A stretch of DNA of 5,373 nt from Bacteroidales bacterium (GTDB taxonomy: Bacteria > Bacteroidota > Bacteroidia > Bacteroidales > JAADGE01): contig JAOZMN010000022.1 of NCBI GenBank assembly GCA_029934265.1, positions 11,606 to 16,978 on the forward strand, given 5' to 3'. The notes beneath the pieces are model-generated. The model did not search any database. It worked only from the letters and a program-made list of their open reading frames with translations, and was not told the DNA's origin. This document shows, one piece after another, positions 1 to 5,373 of this stretch (positions within the stretch are counted from its first letter, which is position 1; each line of letters opens with the position of its first letter). Both the position numbers and the translations under genes were made by a program.

Positions 1-3000
1 TTATAAATCCCTCCGGAAAGGTTTGAAATATCTTCGGTAATTTCCGAATTATTCCAAGCAAAACTATAAGGCAGAGTACCGCCGGAAATAGTCAAATCAA
101 TACTTCCAAGCGAATTTCCGCAAGTTTCATTAATGATATTTGAATTTGAAACTATTAAAGTTGTCGAATAATTATTAACTGTGTTAGTTCCAATATTTAT
201 ACTGCAACCGACATTATCTGTAACGGTACAAGAATAATCACCGGAAGCAAGCTCTGTAAGGTCTTTGGTAGTTGCTCCGTTGTTCCATAAGAAAGAAAAA
301 GGTGTATTTGTTCCGGAAACGGATATATTTATCGAACCGTCCGCATTACCGCAATTTTCATTTGTAAGAGTGTAATTATCAAGATTTAAATCGCCTGAAT
401 TATTGATTATTTTAAGATTTTCGGCTTCGGCAATACAGCCTTGATTATCGGTAATTGTACAGTTGTAAGTTCCTGCATTTACAGCACTTATATCCTCTGT
501 CGTTTGTCCTGAATCCCAAGAATATGAAAATGGTAAAGTCCCACCTGATATTTCGAGGTCGATTGCTCCGTCCGTGTTTCCGCAATTTTCATTTGTAATT
601 GTAGTGTTTGATACCGAAATTGTACCTTGATTGTTTTTTATTGTTGTATTGAAAGTAATTTCACAGCCGTTTTGGTCGGTGATAGATGCGGAATAATTTC
701 CTGCTCCGATACCGCTCAGATAAGCAGAAGTAGAACCTGTATTCCAAAGATAATTATATGGAAGTGTACCTCCTGATATTTCGACATTTACAGCTCCGAG
801 ATTGTTTCCGCAAACTTCGTCTGTGTTTGTTATTCCGTCCAAACTTAAAGTTCCGGTTTCATTAATAATTTGCAAATTACCGGTCGAAACAAAACAACCG
901 TTTGCATCTGTTATCGTACTTGAATAATTTCCTGCCGACAAATTAAAAATATCCTGTGTTACAGCACCGTTCGACCATGAAAAAGAATAAGGAAGCGTTC
1001 CTCCGGAAATAACAGTTTCTATATTTCCGAGATTGTTTCCGCAAATTTCATTATCGACATCTATATTATCGAGACTTAATGTGCCGGGTTCATTTTCAAC
1101 AATATATTCAGAAGTGGAAATTGAACAGCCCGAATTATCTGTAACGGTACAGATATAATTTCCTGCTCCTATATTAAGTAAATCTTCCGTTGTTGCACCG
1201 TTCGACCAACTGTATTGATAAGGTAAAGTTCCGCCCTGAATTAAAATATCAATGCTTCCTGTGGAATTTCCGCAAATTTCATTAGTTGCATTTCCCCAAG
1301 CGTGAGTAAGCGTGCCGGATATGTTGGTAATTTCTATGGTTTTATTTACCGAACAAGTATTTGCATCGGTTGCAGTTATTGTATAAGTCCCTTGATGCAA
1401 GCCGGTTAAATCTTCGGTAGTCGCTCCGTTCGACCATGAAAAATTGTAGGGTAAAGCACCTCCGGAAGTTGTCAAATCAATAGTTCCTTGCCCGTTTCCG
1501 CAAGTTTCATTTGTAGAATTTATATCTGTAATATCAAGATTACCTGTTTGATTTTGAATAGTATAAGTTTGTATTAATTCGCAACCTTCGGCATCGGTAA
1601 TTGTGATTGTATAATCGTTTGCCGACAAATTATTAATATCATCGGTAAGCTCGCTATTCGACCACGATACGGAATAAGGCGAAAATGAAGTAAAAATATT
1701 AAGGTCAATCGCTCCGGCGGAATTTCCACAAATTTCATCGGTAATTTGACTGTCTGTAATTGCTATATCACAAGCGGGAACGCAGTTTCCTACAATATTC
1801 GTAATGCTGAAAGTTGCTTGTTCGGTACAGGCGTTGCCATCGGTAACGGTTACGGAATAATCGCCTTGCATAAGCTCGGTAATATCTTTTGTCGTTTCGC
1901 CGTTTGTCCATAAATAGCTGTAAGTTCCTTCACCTCCGGATACGGAAAGCGTGATAGTTCCTTCATTGTCTCCGCAATTTTCATTAACTGTTTCGCCGGT
2001 TAAATCAATCGGACTTGCAGGCGGTAAAATTATATTTTTCATTTTATTGCAACCGGAAGCATCTGTTACTGTTACAACATATTCTTGTGCCGGTATATTA
2101 GTAATATCTTCGGTTGTTTGTCCGGAATCCCAAGAAAACAGATACGGAGAGTTTCCTCCGGTAACTGTAATGTCGATATTTCCGTTGTTGTCGCCGGTGC
2201 AATTTTCAATATTAACCGTTTCATTAATTTCAATAGAAGTAATATCTGAAATGTTGTATTCGTAACGATAAGTACAATTGTTTGCGTCCGATAAATCCAT
2301 CCAATACGCACCGCTTTGAACGTTTGTAATGTCCTGTGTTGTTGCTCCGGTATTCCAAAGATAGCTGTATGGAGGAAATTCATTTGTCGATAAAGTCAAA
2401 TCAAGAGTTCCGTTTGTGAGACTGCAATCCGGATTTGTATTATTATCGGTAATTACCGGTCGATTCGGCTCGTGTATTGTAATAAATTCGTCAGTTTTCG
2501 GAGCTTTCAAACTAAGACTCCAACTGAAAATATATCCGTTGTCGAGTGCATAATTATCTTTAACGATAATTTTCCAAGTTCCGTTTAAGGGAGTACCGAT
2601 AAAAGCCGAAAAATCTTCGTTTGGCAAGTATGAACCTGCCGGCAAATAAACATCGGAACGAGTAAAATTGCCGTGATTTGGCGACCATGAATTATATGTA
2701 TAAGTCGGCACTCCGGTATTTATTGTTTCTCTCATTTTCCCGAATACGGCATTTGCAGCCCAAGAATATTCGTAGCCTACTCCGGGGTGGGTATCCGATG
2801 AGTTCCACTGGTCAACAGGTGCCGACGCTACCGGTTCGCCAAAATTACAAGTACTGTTATCGGAAGTAAAACCAAATTCTTTGAGTTTAACCTTTGTTCC
2901 GTTGGGAGCTTCTAACCAAATAGTTAAATCGTTTACATAAGAATGTTCGAGCGAAGTCATAACTCCGATAAGTTGCTCTACATTTTCAACAGTTTGTCCT

Positions 3001-4415
3001 GCACTGAAACCGTCTATGGTTATCGGGCTTTCGTAAACTGCACCGGTGCCGTCCGGTAAAAATGTTTCTCCGGCATCGAGAATTGCACCGAGAACAATAT
3101 CATCGGCAGTACAACCGTAGCTGTCCCAAATTTCCACTTCGTAAGTTTTTGCATCAAGGTTATTTACTGTATATGTCGTTGTATTTATATCTTCATAAAT
3201 TGTAGTTTGTTCTGTTTCCGTATCGGTAAGAAAAAGTTTGTAGGGTTGCGTACCGCCGGTAATATCCAATATTGCAGAGCCGTCTTGTCTGCCGGCACAA
3301 GTTACATCGTTGTCTTGCGAAGTATATTTTATTGCTTCATAATCATTAATAAAAAGTTGAACCGTTTGCGGAGGCGTACAAGGCACTGAAACAAAAGACA
3401 ATTCAATGGTTTCGACACCTTCGGGAAGTCCGTCGTTAATTGCGTCTATTGTAATTGAAGCGGAAGTTTGTCCTGCCGGAATTGTAAGTTGATTATCTAT
3501 AAGTTTGTAATCGACACCGTTTACGGCAGTTCCTCCGATTGTTATCGGAAGAACAAAATCGTCGGGCAATGCTTCGGCAAGCGTAAAGGTAAAACTTGCG
3601 GGAATACAGCCTTCGAGTGCAATATTATTTTCGCTGTATGTTGAAGAACTTGCAGATACATTCGATTGAATAAAAGAATGTTCTTGAAACATAACGGCAG
3701 AATCGTAAATTCTATCTCCGGCATCGGCAATTATCAGCTTTAAAGTATATGTTTCACAAGGAGTTAAACCTGTTTTTTGGGCAGTCATCAAACTTGTGTA
3801 GCCGTCATATTCGATGTTTGTATTTCCGTCTTCATTATTATTATAGAATTGCCAAAAAGAACCGGTATTAATAGTGTTAATGGTAACGGGAACGGTAGTT
3901 CCGGGAACAACTGCCAAATTTTCTTCGCCTGTAATTCCGGGACCGCTGATGTAAAATGCAAAAACATCATTAAAACCTGAATTTACATATTCATTATATT
4001 CTTCGGAAAGGAATGTAAAATTAAATTCTATCCTGTCCGTTTGCACTTCAAAATCGAATTGAAAAACAACGGCATCGTAAGTTTGAAATCCGGAAAGTGC
4101 TGTTAGTAAACTATTTCCGCCACCGTGAAGATTTTTTGATTTGGAATCCGAAGTATTAGGTCCGACAGCTGAAAATACGCTTCCTGTAGATAAAATAACT
4201 CCTGAATTTACTTCCAAACCATCTCCTGTAAAGGAAAAAACACCTGTTTGCAGTGCATTGCCGGAAATTGAGCAGTTTGTAAGAGTGATATTATCGCCGG
4301 CAAAAACGGCAGCGAGATCTTGTGCCGTCTGTCCGTTTGTTACGGTCATTTGTGCTTGAAGATTGTTAAACAGGAATAAAACCGAAAGAAGAATAAGAGT
4401 AATATTTTTTTTCAT
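1..4415 (-). CDS. Giant secreted multidomain adhesin with SprB-like repeats (3' end outside window)
   Basis: One reading frame of 1471 codons plus two bases has no internal stop from ATG at 4413-4415 to the left edge, so the C-terminus is missing. The start is supported by the signal peptide that follows at once, and by a promoter-like element just upstream. Domains by residue: signal peptide 1-22; choice-of-anchor L-like about 25-245; Calx-beta-like about 268-355; divergent SprB-like repeat about 368-436; P-type beta domain about 446-636; then tandem SprB/Ig-like repeats from about 660 to the edge. No catalytic domain or protease triad is visible, so an adhesive or structural surface role is most likely. 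Proteins of this build in Bacteroidota usually end in a type IX secretion sorting domain or a gliding-associated C-terminal domain; here that part is not visible. The closest named relatives I can suggest are SprB-type gliding adhesins and choice-of-anchor L proteins, but the N-terminal mix is not that of classical SprB, so I give no symbol. Confidence 0.95.
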   Translation of the reverse strand, partial: MKKNITLILLSVLFLFNNLQAQMTVTNGQTAQDLAAVFAGDNITLTNCSISGNALQTGVFSFTGDGLEVNSGVILSTGSVFSAVGPNTSDSKSKNLHGGGNSLLTALSGFQTYDAVVFQFDFEVQTDRIEFNFTFLSEEYNEYVNSGFNDVFAFYISGPGITGEENLAVVPGTTVPVTINTINTGSFWQFYNNNEDGNTNIEYDGYTSLMTAQKTGLTPCETYTLKLIIADAGDRIYDSAVMFQEHSFIQSNVSASSSTYSENNIALEGCIPASFTFTLAEALPDDFVLPITIGGTAVNGVDYKLIDNQLTIPAGQTSASITIDAINDGLPEGVETIELSFVSVPCTPPQTVQLFINDYEAIKYTSQDNDVTCAGRQDGSAILDITGGTQPYKLFLTDTETEQTTIYEDINTTTYTVNNLDAKTYEVEIWDSYGCTADDIVLGAILDAGETFLPDGTGAVYESPITIDGFSAGQTVENVEQLIGVMTSLEHSYVNDLTIWLEAPNGTKVKLKEFGFTSDNSTCNFGEPVASAPVDQWNSSDTHPGVGYEYSWAANAVFGKMRETINTGVPTYTYNSWSPNHGNFTRSDVYLPAGSYLPNEDFSAFIGTPLNGTWKIIVKDNYALDNGYIFSWSLSLKAPKTDEFITIHEPNRPVITDNNTNPDCSLTNGTLDLTLSTNEFPPYSYLWNTGATTQDITNVQSGAYWMDLSDANNCTYRYEYNISDITSIEINETVNIENCTGDNNGNIDITVTGGNSPYLFSWDSGQTTEDITNIPAQEYVVTVTDASGCNKMKNIILPPASPIDLTGETVNENCGDNEGTITLSVSGGEGTYSYLWTNGETTKDITELMQGDYSVTVTDGNACTEQATFSITNIVGNCVPACDIAITDSQITDEICGNSAGAIDLNIFTSFSPYSVSWSNSELTDDINNLSANDYTITITDAEGCELIQTYTIQNQTGNLDITDINSTNETCGNGQGTIDLTTSGGALPYNFSWSNGATTEDLTGLHQGTYTITATDANTCSVNKTIEITNISGTLTHAWGNATNEICGNSTGSIDILIQGGTLPYQYSWSNGATTEDLLNIGAGNYICTVTDNSGCSISTSEYIVENEPGTLSLDNIDVDNEICGNNLGNIETVISGGTLPYSFSWSNGAVTQDIFNLSAGNYSSTITDANGCFVSTGNLQIINETGTLSLDGITNTDEVCGNNLGAVNVEISGGTLPYNYLWNTGSTSAYLSGIGAGNYSASITDQNGCEITFNTTIKNNQGTISVSNTTITNENCGNTDGAIDLEISGGTLPFSYSWDSGQTTEDISAVNAGTYNCTITDNQGCIAEAENLKIINNSGDLNLDNYTLTNENCGNADGSINISVSGTNTPFSFLWNNGATTKDLTELASGDYSCTVTDNVGCSINIGTNTVNNYSTTLIVSNSNIINETCGNSLGSIDLTISGGTLPYSFAWNNSEITEDISNLSGGIY
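3..2426 (-). repeat. Tandem array of eleven SprB/Ig-like protein repeats (last one cut by window edge)
   Basis: Repeats measured from first to second conserved cysteine, by residue: 664-714, 739-789, 814-863, 896-945, 972-1021, 1048-1097, 1125-1174, 1202-1251, 1278-1327, 1354-1404, and 1432 to the edge. The period between first cysteines is 75-78 residues except one step of 82. A typical unit starts N-E-x-C-G-N-x-x-G-x-I-D, runs through SGGTLPYSFSWSNGATTED (as in repeats 6-7), then N-L-x-A-G-x-Y-x-x-x-I-T-D-x-x-G-C, and ends in an Asn/Thr-rich linker with G-T-L-x-L. This is the SprB repeat pattern known from Bacteroidota gliding and surface adhesins. The first two units are the most diverged and the later ones the most regular. 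DNA identity between units is only moderate, so there is no sign of very recent duplication. Confidence 0.92.
2508..3080 (-). other. Proprotein convertase P-type (P/Homo B) beta domain
   Basis: Residues about 446-636 carry P-domain landmarks. These are SLEHSYVNDLTIWLEAPNGT (488-507), equivalent to the family's H-x-Y-x-x-D-L-x-I-x-L-x-x-P-N-G-T segment, and LNGTWKIIVKDNYALDNGYI (610-629) followed by FSWSLSL, equivalent to the G-T-W-x-L-x-V-x-D closing strands. Between them is a long insertion rich in Trp, Tyr and Asn (about 517-600). In convertases this domain sits beside a subtilisin-like protease, but no protease sequence is present here. In Bacteroidota it often occurs alone in secreted multidomain proteins, as a likely binding or stabilising module. 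Confidence 0.85.
3108..3314 (-). other. Isolated divergent SprB-like repeat
   Basis: Residues about 368-436 share the SprB repeat skeleton: DNDVTCAGRQDGSAILDITG (368-387), then GGTQPYKLFL, an NLDAKTYEVEIWDSYGCTA ending, and two cysteines at C373 and C435. The cysteines are 62 residues apart instead of 49-50, because a TETEQTTIYEDINTTT insertion lengthens the middle. The usual W-[SN]-x-G-x-T-T-x-D-I core is absent. It stands apart from the main tandem array, separated by the P-type domain. Confidence 0.7.
3351..3614 (-). other. Calx-beta-like domain
   Basis: Residues about 268-355 resemble a Calx-beta fold. ASFTFTLAEALPDDF and ITIGGTAVNGVDY give the first strands, with the characteristic G-T-A-x-x-G-x-D-Y turn at 295-303. 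TIPAGQTSASITIDAIND (311-328) follows, then DGLPEGVETIELSF (328-341), the usual acidic D-x-x-x-E-G-x-E-T segment that in family members helps bind calcium. It ends at QTVQLFINDYE. Such domains are common spacers and calcium-stiffened modules in bacterial adhesins. Calcium binding here is inference from the retained acidic residues. Confidence 0.75.
3681..4343 (-). other. Choice-of-anchor L-like N-terminal domain
   Basis: Residues about 25-245 match the pattern I know for choice-of-anchor L domains. They begin with a TNGQTAQDLAAVFAG segment (residues 26-40), followed by an ITLTNCSISG strand and a GVILSTGSV strand (residues 72-80). The central part is EFNFTFLSEEYNEYV (130-144) followed by NDVFAFYISGPG (149-160). 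The end is a CETYTLKLIIADAGDRIYDSAV segment (220-241) typical of the last strands. The family is found at the N-terminus of long secreted bacterial proteins with varied C-terminal anchors; its ligand is not established. The assignment is by remembered pattern, not a profile search. Confidence 0.8.
4350..4415 (-). other. Signal peptide of the adhesin
   Basis: Residues 1-22 have a short basic start (MKKN), a hydrophobic core of Ile, Leu, Val and Phe (residues 5-16), and end in LQAQ. That gives an Ala-x-Ala-like site with likely cleavage after A21 or Q22. There is no lipobox cysteine, so a lipoprotein is unlikely. The ending QAQ is very common in Bacteroidota exported proteins. It implies Sec export to the periplasm, with any later crossing of the outer membrane left to another system. 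Confidence 0.9.
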
Positions 4416-4448
4416 TTTGTTGTTTTTGCTTGTTAGATTTAGATTGAA

Positions 4449-4480
4449 CAAATTTACAATTTTTTTAGAATATAGACAAA
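4449..4480 (-). promoter_or_regulatory. Bacteroidota-type promoter for the adhesin gene
   Basis: On the minus strand, TTTG (4477-4480) is followed after exactly 20 bases by TAAATTTG (4449-4456). This fits the Bacteroides primary sigma-factor consensus, TTTG then 19-21 bases then TAnnTTTG. It would start transcription near 4443, leaving a leader of roughly 28 bases before the ATG at 4415. The leader is A-rich (AGCAAAAACAACAAA just before ATG) with no GGAGG-like site, as is usual in this phylum. The region is very AT-rich, so a chance match is possible, but spacing and distance to the start both fit. Confidence 0.6.
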
Positions 4481-4716
4481 TTATAATTACAGTCTTTTTA
4501 CTATTTTTTTTAGTTGCTGATATACATAAGTTTATAGTTTTGGGAGACTTTGGCAAAGTTGTCACTATACTTCTTTATACAGGTAGAAATGTAAAAAGTT
4601 GCAAATGAAAAGAGGTTTATTTTAAAAATGAATGTAATATCTTAATAATAAACACATTATGCTTATCTTATTTTGTAATTTATTTTCTTTCTAAATAAGA
4701 CCGAAATAAGAAAGGT

Positions 4717-4756
4717 ATTTTCTCTCAATCAGACCCTAAGTGTTTGAAGTAAATCT
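4717..4756 (-). repeat. Intergenic ~40-base repeat, copy C (degenerate dyad)
   Basis: On the minus strand this copy starts AGATTTACTTC and contains CTTAGGGTCTGATTGAGAG. Its first 36 plus-strand bases (4717-4752) match copy B (4809-4844) without gaps at 31 of 36 positions. Its dyad, ACCCTAAGTGT at 4733-4743, is broken at one arm position relative to the perfect form in the other two copies. Confidence 0.7.
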
Positions 4757-4808
4757 AAGTATATCTTGACAATTTAGAAAACAATCTTGAGTTCAGTCTA
4801 AAAAGTAG

Positions 4809-4850
4809 ATTTTCTCGAAATCAGACCCTTAGGGTTTTAAGTAACAATCT
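4809..4850 (-). repeat. Intergenic ~40-base repeat, copy B (perfect dyad)
   Basis: On the minus strand this copy starts AGATTGTTACTT and continues through AACCCTAAGGGTCTGATTTC. It contains a perfect 11-base dyad, ACCCTTAGGGT, at 4825-4835. It lies 92 bases from copy C and 67 from copy A, measured between AATCARACCCTWAG cores. Confidence 0.75.
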
Positions 4851-4884
4851 GTAAGTTAAGCATTTAGTTTCATTGGATTTTGTT

Positions 4885-4924
4885 AAATCAAACCCTAAGG
4901 GTCTTTTTATACCGAAAACAATCT
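4885..4924 (-). repeat. Intergenic ~40-base repeat, copy A (perfect dyad, abuts regulator stop codon)
   Basis: On the minus strand this copy starts AGATTGTTTTC, overlapping the last base of the regulator's stop codon, and continues to GACCCTTAGGGTTTGATTT. Its dyad, ACCCTAAGGGT at 4892-4902, is perfect. It shares the dyad core and the ends with copies B and C but differs more in the spacer. On the plus strand CTTTTT follows the dyad, but a four-pair stem with a three-base loop is too weak for a confident terminator. Confidence 0.65.
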
Positions 4925-5373
4925 TACAACAATTCCTTAATCATTCTTTTGTAACTGTTGCCAATCGGTAGTTCTTTTAGGTCAATAATAATTTTATTGA
5001 GTATTATTTTTTCAATTTTGGTTTTATTTATCAAATACGATTTATGTATTCGGATAAAAATATCGGAAGGAAGAGTATTCTCACAATTTTTCATAGTATC
5101 GGAAACCATAAACATTTTTTCTTTGGTGAAAATTTTCAGATAATTTCCATAAGCTTGGATATATTGAATATCATTATGTTTTAATTTTATTTGTTTGTAA
5201 TCGTCCTTTACTGTTATGTAATCGGTCGGATTAGTATTTTTTGTCGAACTTGTTTCACTTTGGTCGATAATTCTGTTTATTGCCTTCAAAAAACGGGGAA
5301 AACGTATCGGTTTTAATAGGTAATGGTTGACTTTGCAATGAACTAAGGACACTTTCAAGTTTGTGTAAATTAA
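4924..5373 (-). CDS. LytTR-family response regulator, C-terminal part (5' end outside window)
   Basis: The frame is open from the right edge to TAA at 4924-4926, giving 149 visible residues. A TTG at 5356-5358 could be read as a start, but it falls inside the receiver domain and upstream codons stay open, so the gene most likely begins outside the window. Residues 1-36 of the visible part look like the end of a receiver domain: YLLKPIRFPRFLKAINRI contains the conserved Lys-Pro (K21-P22) that helps signal phosphorylation. The phosphorylated Asp is not in the window. Residues about 52-149 are a LytTR DNA-binding domain, with DYITVKDDYKQIKL, IQYIQAYGNYLKIFT, the signature FIRIHKSYLIN (106-116), and LPIGNSYK near the end. 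Such regulators normally pair with a LytS/YehU-type sensor kinase and bind promoters as transcription factors in the cytoplasm. Just before YLLKP the sequence LVHCKVN is unlike the usual acidic or hydrophobic run, hinting at divergence. Confidence 0.92.
   Translation of the reverse strand, partial: LIYTNLKVSLVHCKVNHYLLKPIRFPRFLKAINRIIDQSETSSTKNTNPTDYITVKDDYKQIKLKHNDIQYIQAYGNYLKIFTKEKMFMVSDTMKNCENTLPSDIFIRIHKSYLINKTKIEKIILNKIIIDLKELPIGNSYKRMIKELL

Larger units (their letters stand above)
4416..4923. other. AT-rich intergenic region without a supported gene
   Basis: This 508-base stretch separates two genes on the same strand. The part nearest the adhesin (4416-4480) carries the leader and the promoter-like element. 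The middle (about 4481-4716) shows nothing firm. A 6-base inverted pair, CTTTCT at 4687-4692 and AGAAAG at 4709-4714, could form a weak stem with a 16-base loop, but it lacks GC pairs and I do not call it a terminator. The part nearest the regulator (4717-4923) holds the three-copy dyad repeat. I see no strong rho-independent terminator after the regulator gene and no recognisable RNA gene or riboswitch. Confidence 0.7.

Noticed and set aside
1951..2265. Plus-strand ORF of 104 codons
   Set aside because: It lies antisense to the SprB-like repeats, where periodic codons keep the opposite frame open, and the protein resembles no known family.
2072..2383. Minus-strand ORF of 103 codons in another frame
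   Set aside because: It overlaps the continuous 1471-codon frame on the same strand; the long frame has clear domains and this one has none.
3..2426. Regular ~230-base periodicity that might suggest a CRISPR array or satellite DNA
   Set aside because: The period equals the 76-residue protein repeat, units differ widely at the DNA level, and there are no short identical repeats with unique spacers.
2508..3080. Subtilisin-like protease suggested by the P-type domain
   Set aside because: No catalytic Asp, His or Ser motifs appear upstream; the flanking regions are beta-sandwich repeats.
4363..4608. Plus-strand ORF of 81 codons with a hydrophobic stretch, possible small membrane protein
   Set aside because: It overlaps the signal-peptide codons and promoter of the adhesin on the other strand, its hydrophobicity follows from T-rich DNA, and no promoter or conserved feature supports it.
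4885..4924. Dyad followed by CTTTTT read as a rho-independent terminator
   Set aside because: The T-run is on the plus strand, where no gene ends, and the stem has only four pairs with a three-base loop.
4717..4924. CCCTAA hexamers read as telomere-like repeats
   Set aside because: They occur singly inside longer spaced units, not in tandem, so the resemblance is by chance.
4958..5143. Plus-strand ORF of 61 codons
   Set aside because: It is antisense to the well-supported LytTR domain and shows no family features.

Overview
The window looks like AT-rich chromosomal DNA from a member of the Bacteroidota. Three things point there: a giant secreted protein built from SprB-like repeats with a choice-of-anchor L N-terminus, a response-regulator end with a LytTR domain of the kind common in that phylum, and a promoter-like TTTG-N20-TAnnTTTG element with no Shine-Dalgarno sequence before the start codon. 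I cannot place it more finely. I see no mobile element, tRNA, rRNA or CRISPR array.

Layout, all on the minus strand. (1) 4924-5373: the 3' part of a LytTR-type response regulator, whose 5' end lies outside the window. (2) 4416-4923: a 508-base AT-rich intergenic stretch. Its half nearest the regulator holds three copies of a ~40-base degenerate repeat centred on an 11-base dyad, ACCCTWAGGGT. Its half nearest the adhesin holds a good Bacteroidota-type promoter. (3) 1-4415: one uninterrupted reading frame of 1471 codons that begins at ATG 4413-4415 and runs off the left edge without a stop. It fills 82% of the window, and the short ORFs on either strand within it are shadows.

The large protein has, in order, a Sec signal peptide, a choice-of-anchor L-type domain, a Calx-beta-like domain, a divergent SprB-like repeat, a proprotein-convertase P-type beta domain, and then at least eleven tandem SprB/Ig-like repeats of about 76 residues. 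In the ten complete tandem repeats, two cysteines sit 49-50 residues apart. The likely role is a cell-surface or released adhesin exported by the Sec and type IX secretion systems. The type IX sorting domain expected at the C-terminus would lie left of the window, so secretion by that route is inferred.

The regulator is transcribed toward the adhesin, but the 508-base gap and the separate promoter argue against a simple operon. Control of the adhesin by the regulator is possible but unproven. The least explained element is the intergenic repeat family.
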